Assembly: GCF_003675855.1 (NCBI RefSeq)
Contig: NZ_RCIH01000013.1
Span: forward strand, 1-64,000
DNA from: Halostella salina
GTDB taxonomy: Archaea > Halobacteriota > Halobacteria > Halobacteriales > Natronoarchaeaceae
Reading direction: 5' to 3'
Length of the DNA stretch: 64,000 nucleotides
Each line of letters starts with the position of its first letter. The first letter of the stretch is position 1. A program made the translations under genes and the position numbers. A model generated the notes under the pieces. The model was not told where the DNA came from. It saw nothing but the letters and a program-made list of their open reading frames with translations, and made no database searches. Positions 8,169 through 17,400 of the stretch are shown piece by piece.

Positions 8169-8585
8169 ATGACACAGACAGCACTCTCCGCCACGGACCG
8201 GGTCGCCAGCCGCCGGCGCTACCGGCGGCTGATGTTCGGTAGCATCGCCGTCGCGGTCGTCCTCTCGCTGACGCTTCGCTTCCTCGACTACCCGCTGATC
8301 GGCGAGGCCGTGTACTGGCTCGGCATCGTCGGCTTCCTCGCCGCGGCGTGGCTCTCCCCGGTGACGCTGTTCGACGAGCGCGACGAAACGCTCGAACGGA
8401 AGGCGAGCCAGACCGCCATCGGCGTTATCGGCGTGGTGCTGGTCGTCGGCGCGTCCGCGGCCCGCACCGTCACCGCCCTCGAACTCTACACCGTTCCGAC
8501 GGTCGTCTGGGGCGCGCTGTACGGCTACGTCCTGCTGTTCGTGGTGTTCGCGCTCGCCTACGGCTGGGTCAGCCGTCGACCATGA
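8169..8585 (+). CDS. DUF2178-type membrane protein
   Basis: A 138-residue protein with four predicted membrane helices (about residues 22-40, 45-64, 80-102 and 112-134). Between helices 2 and 3 a charged cytoplasmic loop (LFDERDETLERKAS) has the DERD-type signature of DUF2178 proteins. In archaea these are commonly paired with a small HTH regulator, as here. Its stop codon overlaps the start of the HTH gene (ATGA). Role unknown; such pairs are thought of as stress- or membrane-linked regulatory modules. Confidence 0.75.
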   Translation: MTQTALSATDRVASRRRYRRLMFGSIAVAVVLSLTLRFLDYPLIGEAVYWLGIVGFLAAAWLSPVTLFDERDETLERKASQTAIGVIGVVLVVGASAARTVTALELYTVPTVVWGALYGYVLLFVVFALAYGWVSRRP

Positions 8586-8782
8586 AAAACGACCTCAGGG
8601 AGCGCCGCGACCGCGCGGACATGAGCCAGGCCGACCTCGCGGCGGCCGTCGACGTGACCCGCCAGACCATCAACGCCATCGAGCGCGAGCGGTACGACCC
8701 CTCGCTCGAACTGGCGTTCAAGCTCGCCGACCACTTCGGCTGTCGGGTCGAGGACCTGTTCTTCCCGGAGTCGGAGGACTGA
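8582..8782 (+). CDS. Cro/CI (XRE)-family HTH regulator
   Basis: A 66-residue single-domain DNA-binding protein. The helix-turn-helix is clear (MSQADLAAAV, then VTRQTINAIER), followed by the YDPSLELAFKLA and VEDLFFPE tail typical of the short YozG/MJ-type XRE regulators. It overlaps the upstream membrane protein gene by 4 bases and is surely co-translated. The tandem inverted repeats at 8113-8145 are its most likely target. The partner membrane protein may control its activity, as proposed for similar pairs. Confidence 0.88.
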   Translation: MKNDLRERRDRADMSQADLAAAVDVTRQTINAIERERYDPSLELAFKLADHFGCRVEDLFFPESED

Positions 8783-8854
8783 CTCCCATCGGAACGGACG
8801 ACCGCCGCCGCGTCCGTGCGAACGTTCAAGTCCGACACGCCCCTCCGCCGAGGC

Positions 8855-9313
8855 ATGGACGACGCCGGCATCTACGCGCGGGAGTCGCCGTACCTCGACA
8901 GCCACGTGCAGCTGGGGATCGCAAGCGGCCGCGTCGTGAGTGTCTCGTTTCCCGAGACGCCCGAGGACAACGCCGACCCCGACCACGACCTGCTGGACCG
9001 GGTGTTCGCCTATCTGGAGGGGACTGAGGACGACTTCGCGGACGTGCAGGTGGCGCTGACCGTTCCGACGGACCGACGGAAGGTGCTCGAAACCGTCCGG
9101 GACCTGCCGTACGGCGAGAGCGTGACCGTCGCGGCGCTGGCGCGGATGACCCCCGGGATCGACGCCGACGACGAGGAGGACCTGCGGCTCGTCCGGACGG
9201 CGCTGTCGGACAACCCCGCGCCGCTTTTCATCCCCGACCACAGGGTGAACGACGGGCCGAGCGCCGCGCCGCCCGCGGTCGAACAGCGGTTGCGGTCGCT
9301 GGAAGGGCTGTAG
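8855..9313 (+). CDS. MGMT (alkylguanine alkyltransferase)-fold protein lacking the active-site Cys
   Basis: A 152-residue homologue of O6-alkylguanine-DNA alkyltransferase. The C-terminal helix-turn-helix part is recognisable (LPYGESVTVAALARM, then VRTALSDNP). The catalytic motif, normally IPCHRV, reads IPDHRV, with Asp128 in place of the acceptor cysteine, and no other Cys exists in the protein. It therefore cannot act as a suicide methyltransferase. Alkyltransferase-like (ATL) proteins, which flag O6-alkylguanine for nucleotide excision repair, are a precedent, although they usually carry Trp or Ala there. The ATG at 8855 is chosen over a GTG at 8816. Confidence 0.8.
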   Translation: MDDAGIYARESPYLDSHVQLGIASGRVVSVSFPETPEDNADPDHDLLDRVFAYLEGTEDDFADVQVALTVPTDRRKVLETVRDLPYGESVTVAALARMTPGIDADDEEDLRLVRTALSDNPAPLFIPDHRVNDGPSAAPPAVEQRLRSLEGL

Positions 9314-9389
9314 TGTTCGCTCTCGCCACGTACCGGGGACCACCCGCACCGGTACCGGGGACCACCGGTACCCAGTGAGAGCAAACACT
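9312..9389. repeat. 78-bp inverted-repeat element, copy 2, in a convergent junction
   Basis: Terminal repeats agtgttcgctctc (9312-9324) and gagagcaaacact (9377-9389) pair with one mismatch and enclose a 52-bp core, exactly the arm and core lengths of copy 1 at 1687-1764. The core shares the accggta and ggaccac boxes. Two of the differences between copies within the arms are compensated on the opposite arm, which supports selection for a folded structure. It again overlaps a stop codon and separates two converging genes. Confidence 0.75.
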
Positions 9390-9412
9390 GTGACCGGGGC
9401 GACGGTCGTCCG

Positions 9413-9769
9413 CTACGCTCCGATCCGCGGCCGGATGAACAGTTCGAAGGCGTACAGCGAGAACGCGGCGAGCAGGAGCAGGCTCACCGCGCCCTCGCCG
9501 AACGGCGGGGCGTCGACCAGGAGCAGGTACGCCTGCGCGAGCCCGGCGGCGGCGAAGAGCCCGCCCGACACCCGCATCCCACGCACGTCGGGGTTACGGA
9601 CGCGGAGCAGAACGCCGAACGCGACCATCACGAGCGAGAACGTCACGTCGGCGAACAGCGTCGCGGTCGGGTCGTTCGTGGTAAAAGCGTACCCCGCCGC
9701 CAGCAGGTAGACGATGGCGACGACGACGGTCAGCGCGCGCACGTCGACATCGTCGCCGATGGAGACCAT
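9413..9769 (-). CDS. small hypothetical membrane protein
   Basis: A 118-residue protein with four hydrophobic segments (about residues 10-28, 35-55, 65-85 and 90-110), short charged loops and no cysteines or catalytic motifs. It is convergent with the MGMT-like gene and lies just downstream of, and on the same strand as, the LonB-CPBP pair; the 48-bp gap allows read-through. I do not recognise a named family. Confidence 0.6.
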   Translation of the reverse strand: MVSIGDDVDVRALTVVVAIVYLLAAGYAFTTNDPTATLFADVTFSLVMVAFGVLLRVRNPDVRGMRVSGGLFAAAGLAQAYLLLVDAPPFGEGAVSLLLLAAFSLYAFELFIRPRIGA

Positions 9770-9817
9770 GCCCGTGACGACTCACAGCGGCGACAAGTGT
9801 TTTTCCATGCCGGGGGG

Positions 9818-10747
9818 TCACTCCCCGGCCCACTCCACCCCGATTCCCTCGTGGACCACGAACTCCAGCGCGTTCACGAGGTAGTGGGCGACCACGACGA
9901 CGAAGAGGCTCCCGGTGACGACGAAGGCGGCGGCCAGCACGAACCCGAGCGCGCCGGTGACGGCGACGCCGCCCGGCCCCTGCATCCCGTGGCCGAGCGC
10001 GAACGCGACCGTCGAGACGACCGCCATCGCCCACGGCGAGACGGCGAAGCCGGTCGACACCACGCCGACCAGCGCCGCGCGAAACAGCAGTTCCTCGAAC
10101 AGCGCGATGACCGGCAGGACCGTGCCGAGCAGGACCACCCACCCGGTCAGGCTGTCGGGCGCGAGCAGTTCGCGCAGTTCCTCGTCCGGTTCGACGCCGG
10201 CTCGCCGGAACCCGGCCGCGGCGACCTCGTTGCCGGCGTACAGCAGGAGGCCCAGACCGACGCCGACGGCGAGCGCCGGCCACCCGGTGCTCGCGGCCGT
10301 CGGCTCGATCCCGAGCGCGGCCGCCGGGACCTCGGTGTACAGCGCCGCGCCGACGAGCACCGCGCCGAACAGCCCCTGCGAGAGCGCGACGTTGGCCAGC
10401 AGCGCGCCCGTCGTCAGCGACGGGTCGTCGTCGGGCCGGAGCGTCTCGTGGGACGGCGTGCCGGGCGGGAACGGGGTGCTCGTGTCCGCCGACGCGGTGC
10501 CGTCACCCCCCGGCGCGGCGGAGTCGGTCCCGGCGTCGACTGCCCGCGGTTCGGCCGGCGTCGGTTCGGGCGGGGTGTCAGCGTCGACCGCCGGCGAATC
10601 GGCTGCGGGCCGCGTTCCGCCGGTCTCGTCCGGTCCTGTCTCGACGGCGGTCCCGCCGCTCATGGCGGTCTGTGTCGCACGCGAGAGCAACAGCAGTAAA
10701 GAGAGGACGACGAAGGAGACGCCGGTGAACGTCGCCCAGTCGGGCAC
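9818..10747 (-). CDS. CPBP-family intramembrane metalloprotease
   Basis: A 309-residue multi-pass membrane protein of the CPBP (CAAX protease and bacteriocin-processing, Abi) family. After an N-terminal helix (about 8-25) comes a long acidic Ala/Pro-rich linker (about 30-110), then the membrane core. The catalytic elements are visible: FEELLFR (the EExxxR motif), ALGHGMQG (His) and AHYLVNALE. It starts 3 bases after the LonB stop codon, so the two proteases are probably one transcript, which suggests linked roles in membrane protein turnover. The substrate is unknown. Confidence 0.85.
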   Translation of the reverse strand: MPDWATFTGVSFVVLSLLLLLSRATQTAMSGGTAVETGPDETGGTRPAADSPAVDADTPPEPTPAEPRAVDAGTDSAAPGGDGTASADTSTPFPPGTPSHETLRPDDDPSLTTGALLANVALSQGLFGAVLVGAALYTEVPAAALGIEPTAASTGWPALAVGVGLGLLLYAGNEVAAAGFRRAGVEPDEELRELLAPDSLTGWVVLLGTVLPVIALFEELLFRAALVGVVSTGFAVSPWAMAVVSTVAFALGHGMQGPGGVAVTGALGFVLAAAFVVTGSLFVVVVAHYLVNALEFVVHEGIGVEWAGE

Positions 10748-10750
10748 GCG

Positions 10751-12889
10751 TTACTGCGGGCTGGGGCTGGAGCTGCCGCGGCCGACCTGCCGTTCGAGGG
10801 CCGACCCGGTGATGCTCTTGATGCGGTCGACGAGCCCGTCGTTCTCGGTCTCGCCGGCCAGCGCGACCTCCAGCACCTCGCTGATGTGGGAGACGGGGAC
10901 GATCTCGACCTGTTCCTCGTACTCCTCCTCGATCATCACGTCCTGCTCGTTGGCGGCCGGGATGATCACGGTGTCGAGGCCCGACTTCGCCGCGGCCTCG
11001 ATCTTGTGGGTGACGCCGCCGACCGGGAGCACGTCGCCCCGGACGGAGAGGGAGCCGGTCATCGCCAGGTCCTGCCGGACCGGCGCGTCCTCCAGCGCGG
11101 AGACGACGGCGGTCGCCACCGTGATGGAGGCGGAGTCGCCGTCGACGCCCTGCTGGCCCGCCTGCACGAACTGGATGTGGACGTCCTTCTCCGAGATGTC
11201 CTCGTCGGAGAACTTCTTGATGATCGCCGAGACGTTCTGGACGGCCTCCTCGGCCATCTCCTGGAGCTTCCCGGTGGCGATCACCTGACCGGGCCCCTGC
11301 GAGGGGGTCACCTCGGCCATCACGGGGAGGACGATGCCGCTGTCCTCGCCCATGACCGCGAGGCCGTTGACGCGGCCGACCACGTCGCCCTCGGAGACGG
11401 TGAGCTCGTAGTCCTTGCGGCGCTCGATGTAGTCGTCCGCGAGCTGCTGCTCGATGGAGCGGCTCCGGCGTTTCGCCTGCAGCACGTGGTCGCGGGTGGT
11501 GTACTCGGCGTCCTCGGCGCGGGCGATGTCGCCCGCGACGCGGACCAGCCCGCCGAGGTCGCGCAGCTTCAGCGTCAGGTGGCCCTTGCGGCCCGCGCGG
11601 CGCTTGGCTTCGAGGATGACCTCCTCGATAGCCTCGGGCGTGTAGTGGGGCAGGCGGCCGTCCTTCTCGACCTCCTGCGCGATGAAGCGCGCGTACTTGC
11701 GGCGCATCTCGGGGGTGTCGTCGATGGTGTCGTCCATGTACACCTCGTACCCGTACCCCTTGATGCGGGAACGGAGCGCGGGGTGCATGTTCTCCATCGC
11801 GTCGAGGTTCCCCGCCGCGATCATGATGAAGTCACAGGGGACCGGCTCGGTCTGGACCATCGCGCCCGAGGAGCGCTCGGACTGGCCCGTGATCGAGAAC
11901 TCGCCCTCCTGGATCGCGGTCATCAGCTTCTGCTGGGAGCGGATGTCGAGCGTGTTGATCTCGTCGACGAACAGGACACCCTTGTTCGCCTTGTGGATCG
12001 CCCCGGGCTCGACGCGGTCGTGGCTGGGCGTCTCCATGCCGCCGGACTGGAACGGGTCGTGGCGGACGTCGCCCAGCAGCGCGCCGGCGTGAGCGCCCGT
12101 CGCGTCCTCGAACGGCGCGGTGCTCTCGTCGGCGGCGTTGACGATGAGGTTCGGGATCATCGCGTCGCTACCGCGGTTGGAGTAGCGGAAGGCGAGGTAG
12201 ACCACGCCGGCCGCGAGGATGCCGAGCAGGATGCTCGCGGGCGACAGCAGCGTGTAGCCCAGCACGATGGCGATGATGATCCACATCAGGAACGAGCGCA
12301 TCCGGTTTTTCTTCCGGGCCTCGTCCTTGTGGGCCTCCACGATCTGCTCGCCCTTGCCGGCCGGCACCGTCCGGACCTTCGGCTCGTTGCCGTCGTCGGG
12401 GTTGTGGTAGACGAGTACGTCCTGCAGGTCCTCCTTCGGGAGGAGTTCGCTCATCGCCTTCGCCAGCATCGACTTCCCCGTCCCCGGGGTGCCGATCATC
12501 ATCACGTGGCGGCGCTGCTTGGCGGCCTTCTTGACGATGTCGCGGGCGTCGTCCTGCCCGATCACCTGGTCGACGAGCTTGTCCGGGACATCGATGTCCT
12601 CGGTCGAGTCGATCTGGAGTCCGCCCAGCAGGTTGTCCTCCTCGTCGTCGTCGATGAGGTCCCTGTCGACCTGGCTACCGAGGTCCTCCAGCGGGTCGTC
12701 GTCGCCCGCGTCGGCGTCCGTCGCCTCCGTAGACGGGCGCTCGCTTCGCCCCGGGGAGTCACCCGACTCCAGGGGTTCGTCCGGGTCGGGATCGACGCCC
12801 TCCTGGTCGGTGGGGGCGTCGACCCCCTCGCCGGGGTCGTGTTCCTCCGGCTCCGGGGAAACGTCGTCCGTGTCCGTATCGTTGCTCAT
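10751..12889 (-). CDS. lonB: archaeal LonB membrane-bound ATP-dependent protease
   Basis: The membrane-anchored Lon protease of archaea, which degrades regulatory and damaged proteins. The 712-residue protein has an acidic halophile N-terminal extension (about 1-85), then an AAA+ domain (Walker A GTPGTGKSM, Walker B LFVDEINTL) interrupted by two adjacent membrane helices (about 205-245, MWIIIAIVLGY onwards). The Lon protease domain follows, with the Ser-Lys dyad in DGDSAS and GVTHKIEAA. The ATG at 12889 is chosen because an upstream in-frame extension of 45 residues is Arg-rich and unlike the acidic family N-terminus. A TATA-like aagtatatc lies about 40 nt upstream. Confidence 0.95.
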   Translation of the reverse strand: MSNDTDTDDVSPEPEEHDPGEGVDAPTDQEGVDPDPDEPLESGDSPGRSERPSTEATDADAGDDDPLEDLGSQVDRDLIDDDEEDNLLGGLQIDSTEDIDVPDKLVDQVIGQDDARDIVKKAAKQRRHVMMIGTPGTGKSMLAKAMSELLPKEDLQDVLVYHNPDDGNEPKVRTVPAGKGEQIVEAHKDEARKKNRMRSFLMWIIIAIVLGYTLLSPASILLGILAAGVVYLAFRYSNRGSDAMIPNLIVNAADESTAPFEDATGAHAGALLGDVRHDPFQSGGMETPSHDRVEPGAIHKANKGVLFVDEINTLDIRSQQKLMTAIQEGEFSITGQSERSSGAMVQTEPVPCDFIMIAAGNLDAMENMHPALRSRIKGYGYEVYMDDTIDDTPEMRRKYARFIAQEVEKDGRLPHYTPEAIEEVILEAKRRAGRKGHLTLKLRDLGGLVRVAGDIARAEDAEYTTRDHVLQAKRRSRSIEQQLADDYIERRKDYELTVSEGDVVGRVNGLAVMGEDSGIVLPVMAEVTPSQGPGQVIATGKLQEMAEEAVQNVSAIIKKFSDEDISEKDVHIQFVQAGQQGVDGDSASITVATAVVSALEDAPVRQDLAMTGSLSVRGDVLPVGGVTHKIEAAAKSGLDTVIIPAANEQDVMIEEEYEEQVEIVPVSHISEVLEVALAGETENDGLVDRIKSITGSALERQVGRGSSSPSPQ

Positions 12890-13025
12890 AGAATGCGTTG
12901 CTGGCTGATCCGAAGGCTGGGGAACTGATATACTTTCTCCCTCCTTTTCCGATCTCCCATACGCCCGAAAACACCAGCAGCGCAACTGTATCGTCCGATC
13001 TCTCCGAAGGGGGTGACTCGCCACC

Positions 13026-13034
13026 CTTATAAAC
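13026..13034 (+). promoter_or_regulatory. probable TATA box of nadM
   Basis: The sequence cttataaac is centred about 27 nt before the nadM ATG at 13057, which fits a leaderless transcript. It lies in the short divergent gap between lonB and nadM. Confidence 0.55.
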
Positions 13035-13056
13035 AGACAGGTCGCACGTACGAACG

Positions 13057-13575
13057 ATGCAACGGGGCTTCTACATCGGCAGGTTCCAGCCCTTCCACAA
13101 CGGTCACCGGAGCATGGTGCAGGCGATCGCGGAGGACGTGGACGAACTCGTCCTCGGCATCGGGAGCGCCGGGGACTCCCACAGCAAGCACGACCCGTTC
13201 ACCGCGGGCGAGCGGATCATGATGGTGACGAAGTCGCTGGTCGACGTCGACCTCGTGACCTACGCCGTGCCAATCGAGGACCTGGACCGCAACTCGGTGT
13301 GGGTGAGCCACGTCCAGAGCATGAGCCCCGACTTCGACGTCGCCTACTCGAACAACCCGCTCGTGATCCAGCTGTTCGAGGAGGCCGGCGTGGAGGTGCG
13401 CCAGTCCCCGATGTTCAACCGCGACGTGCTGGAGGGGACGGAGGTCCGCGAGCGCATGATCAAGGGGACGAACTGGCAGCCGCTGGTGCCGGACCCGGTC
13501 GTCGAGGTCATCGAGGAGATCGGCGGCATCGAACGCATCCAGCGCGTCAGCGAGACCGACAGCAACGGCGACTGA
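13057..13575 (+). CDS. nadM: nicotinamide-nucleotide adenylyltransferase
   Basis: Transfers AMP from ATP to nicotinamide or nicotinate mononucleotide, giving NAD or its deamido form. The 172-residue length and motifs fit the archaeal NMNAT family. The nucleotidyltransferase signature GRFQPFHNGH is at residues 8-17, IGSAGDSHSKHDPFTAGER follows, and the second signature GTEVRERMI (SxTxIR-like) is near residue 128. The downstream SAM-hydrolase-type gene starts within its stop codon (TGATG), so the two are co-translated. Other NAD salvage genes occur further along at 26285-27433 and 30732-31304. Confidence 0.94.
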   Translation: MQRGFYIGRFQPFHNGHRSMVQAIAEDVDELVLGIGSAGDSHSKHDPFTAGERIMMVTKSLVDVDLVTYAVPIEDLDRNSVWVSHVQSMSPDFDVAYSNNPLVIQLFEEAGVEVRQSPMFNRDVLEGTEVRERMIKGTNWQPLVPDPVVEVIEEIGGIERIQRVSETDSNGD

Positions 13576-14336
13576 TGATCACGCTCGCCTCCGACTTCGG
13601 CTCGCCGTACCCCGCCGCGATGAAAGGCGTGATCCTGCAGGAGTCGGACGCGCGGCTGGTCGACGTGGCCCACGACTTTCCGCGGCAGGACGTGCGCGCC
13701 GCGGCGTTCTGGCTCCGCGAGGTGCTCCCGTGGTTCCCGCCGGCGGTTCACCTCGCCGTGATAGACCCGGGCGTCGGCACCGACCGCGCCGCCGTCGTCG
13801 CCCGCGCCGGCGACCACGCGCTCGTCGGGCCGGACAACGGCGCCCTCGTCCCGGCGGCTCGGGAGTTGGCCGAGAAGCCCGACGGCGTGGAGTGGTTCCG
13901 GATCGACGACGCGGACGCCGAAAGCACAACGTTTCACGGCCGCGACGTGTTCGCGCCGGCGGCCGCCGCAGTCCACGAGGCCGGCGTCGTCGGGCTGGAT
14001 TCGCTGGACCTGCTGACCCCCGTCGACGATTTCGAGGCGCTCTCCTTCCCCGAGCCGACCGTCCGGGACGACGCCGTCGTCGGCGAAGTGCTGGTCGTCG
14101 ACGGCTTCGGCAACGCGATCACGAACGTCCCCGGGGACGTGGTGTCGGGGCTGGACGCGGTGACCGTGAACGGCCAGTCGGTCCCCGTCGGCGAGACGTT
14201 CGCCGCGGTGCCCGAGGGCCAGTGGCTCGTCACCGTCGGCAGCCACGGCAACGTCGAACTCGACGTGAACCGGGGGCGCGGCGACGAGGCGTTCGGCGTG
14301 GACCCGGGCGACGAGGTACGGCTAACGTTCCGGTAG
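13575..14336 (+). CDS. SAM hydrolase / SAM hydroxide adenosyltransferase (DUF62 family)
   Basis: A 253-residue member of the DUF62 family, whose characterised archaeal members hydrolyse S-adenosylmethionine to adenosine and methionine. The N-terminal LASDFG and DVAHDF motifs, the central VIDPGVGT and GPDNGAL, and the C-terminal DGFGNAITN are all present. It begins in the stop codon of nadM, an arrangement that may link SAM or adenosine turnover with NAD metabolism. A related fluorinase or chlorinase activity is very unlikely. Confidence in the family is high, in the exact reaction moderate. Confidence 0.88.
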   Translation: MITLASDFGSPYPAAMKGVILQESDARLVDVAHDFPRQDVRAAAFWLREVLPWFPPAVHLAVIDPGVGTDRAAVVARAGDHALVGPDNGALVPAARELAEKPDGVEWFRIDDADAESTTFHGRDVFAPAAAAVHEAGVVGLDSLDLLTPVDDFEALSFPEPTVRDDAVVGEVLVVDGFGNAITNVPGDVVSGLDAVTVNGQSVPVGETFAAVPEGQWLVTVGSHGNVELDVNRGRGDEAFGVDPGDEVRLTFR

Positions 14337-14410
14337 ACGCCGCTGTTCGACGAGGGAGTCCGACGCGGCCGCCAATATTTTTACCGGCGGATATGTAGGA
14401 TGACTCATCT

Positions 14411-17400
14411 ATGGGATCCGATCGGTCAACGGGGGATGACTCGGCGGGTGCGGACGACGGGGGCGACCTGCCGGTCGCGCGGCGGACGGTGCTCAAGTCG
14501 GCCGCCGGGGCGCTGGGCGTCGGGGTCGGAGTCGCGGGCACGACGGGGGCAGCCGCCGCCCGGCGCGACGCGGTCCTCTCGGAAGGGTTCGAGGACTACT
14601 CGGTCGGCGGCTACCCGAACGGCTGGAAGAAAAACGGCAACAGCGACCAGGGGGTCGTCGACTCGCCAGCGGCCAGCGGCGACCGGGCGCTGCGGCTGAC
14701 CGGCAGTTCGGGCGGCTGCTGGGAGGCCATCGCCAACGCGCCGATCGACCTGCCGGAGTCGGGGTCGGCGACCCTCCGGCTGTCGGTGTATCCGACGACG
14801 AACGGCGAGGTGGGCTGCCACGACAACCGCGGGGATATCGGGCTCGGGACGAGCGCGGAGTCGTGGAACGCCGGCGACGGGTGGCGGCTGGTCCAGTTCG
14901 GCACCGACGACCGCCTCGTCGGCCCCGGCGGCACCGACCTCGGCCCGTACGAGACCGGCGCGTGGCAGACCCTGGAGTTCACCTACGAGCGGACCGAGCG
15001 GGGCGTCCGGGTCAGCTTCGCCGTCGACGGGGCGGAACGGGGGTCGGCCGTCCGCCCGGTCAGCGAGTTCGAGAACGACATCTCGTGGCTGACGCTGTCG
15101 AGCGGCGAGTTCACGATCTATTTCGACGACGTGACGCTGACGACCGGTGACGGCGGCGGGCCGACGGCGTCCTTTACGTTCTCCCCCTCGGACCCGGAGA
15201 CGAACGAGACGGTGCAGTTCGACGCCAGCGGCTCCGAGGACCCCGACGGCAGCATCGAGCGCTACGAGTGGGACTTCACCGGCGACGGCACGTTCAACGT
15301 CACCGGACAGACTGTCGACCACCGGTTCACCGACGACGTCGACTACGACGTGACGCTCCGCGTGACCGACGACGCCGGCAACCGGGACACGGTGACCAAA
15401 ACGGTCCCCGTCAGCGGCAGCAACAGCGCGCCCGACGCCGCATTCACCTACTCCCCCTCGGACCCGGCGGTCGGCGACGAGGTCACGTTCGACGCCGGCC
15501 CGTCCGCGGACCCCGACGGGACGATCCAGTCGTACAACTGGGACCTGAACGCGGACGGCACCGCGGACGTGCAGGGGGAGGTCGTCTCCGAGACGTACGA
15601 CTCGGCCGGGGAATACACGGTGACGCTCGCCGTCGAGGACGACGCCGGGAGCCACGACACGGTCCAGCGGACGGTGTCGGTCGGCGAGGGCAACGCAAGC
15701 CCCACCGCCGACTTCACCGTCTCGCCGGACGCCCCGGCGGTCGGCGAGCAGGTGACGCTCGACGCCAGCGCCGCCAGCGACCCCGACGGCAGCATCGCCA
15801 GCTACGAGTGGGACGTGGACGGCGACGGCTCGGTCGAGACGCAGGGGCAGGCGGTCGGGGTGGCCTACGACGAGTCCGGGACGTACACGGTCACGCTCGA
15901 AGTCCGTGACGACGACGGAGCGACCGACACCGCCCGGCGGACCATCGGCGTCGAGACCTCGAACACGCCGCCGTCCGCCGCGTTCGAGTACACACCCGGC
16001 GACCCCGCAGTGGGCGAGACGGTCACGCTCGACGCCTCCGGTTCGTCCGACCCCGACGGCTCGGTCGTCTCGTACGAATGGGACGTGGACGGCGACGGCA
16101 GCTACGAGCGGTCCGGCCGGACCGTCGACTACGCGTTCGAGTCGGCGGGCGACCACCCGGTCACGCTACGCGTCACGGACGACGCCGGCGCGACCGACGA
16201 GGTGACCGACACCGTCCCCGTCGTCGAACTGGAGGGGCCCGAGCCGTCCTTTACCATCTCGAACCCCGAGCCGATGCTCGGCGAGGCAGTCACGCTCGAC
16301 GCCTCCGGCTCGTCCGACCCCGACGGCACCGTCAGGGCCTACGAGTGGGACGTCGACGGCGACGGCGAGTACGAGAAACGCGGCGTGGAGGTGACCCACC
16401 GGTTCGAGAGCACCGATGCGACGCAGGTGTCCCTTCGGGTCACCGACGGCGACGGGCTGCAGGGGACCTCGCGGCAGAACGTCGCCGTCGCGCAGACGTT
16501 CCGGAGCCGGCGCTCGCGGAAGTTCGACCTCGCGGACTCGATCGACGACGACTCGGTCCTCGCGACGCTGGAACCGCTTGCGGACGTACCGGGCGACAGG
16601 GAACTGGCGGAGTACACGTTCGGCGAACTGGAGACGGCGGCGGGCACCGGGGAGATCGACCCGGGTACGGCCAACGAGGCCGCCCGCCGGCTGCTGATCG
16701 GCGAGCGGGCGACCCACGGGATCGTCGAGACCATCGGCCCGGGCAACGACACGACCGGGCTGCGGTTCGCCCGGCGGATCGCGGAGTCGGTGTGCAGCGT
16801 CGGGATCAAGCTCCTGCTGTTCAAGGTCGCTATCGGCGAGAAGCTCGCGTCGCTGGCGTCAGGCCTCGTTGCGAGCACGCTGCTGTACACGGCCGGGGAG
16901 ACGATCGCAGACGGGATCGACTACCTCTTTACCAACATGCTCCCGGCCGACGACGGGCGGACCGAGGCGCGCACGGAGGCGAAATCGAAGGCCCGGGGCC
17001 TCTGGGACGACATCGCCGCGGGCGCGGCGGCGACCGCCGAACTCATCGCCGAGGCCATCGAGACCCTCGCGGACGTCGTCGAGGGGATCGTCCGTGCGAC
17101 CGTCGAGTTCAGCCGGGTCGCCCCGCTGTCGATGACCACGTCGCCGGAGTCGCTCGGGGAGCTCGCGTTCGGCAACAGCATCTGGCGGGAACAGATACGA
17201 CTGCACAGCGACCTCCAGCCCGATAGCGTCGCCGGCGGGCTCCCGGGAAGCACGGAGACGGTCGCCCAGGCCCGGGAGGACGGCGTGACCACCGTCAGAA
17301 CGAACTTCGAGAACATCGCGTCGGATCTGGACACGCTGAAAAACGACCTCGGGGACTTCAACGTCGTCGACTCCGTCGCGGACATCGGCGAAGCGGACTC

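Noticed and set aside
10886-12928. 680-residue open frame on the plus strand opposite lonB
   Set aside because: It is a complement frame of lonB, in which AAA+ and Lon motifs are unmistakable on the minus strand.
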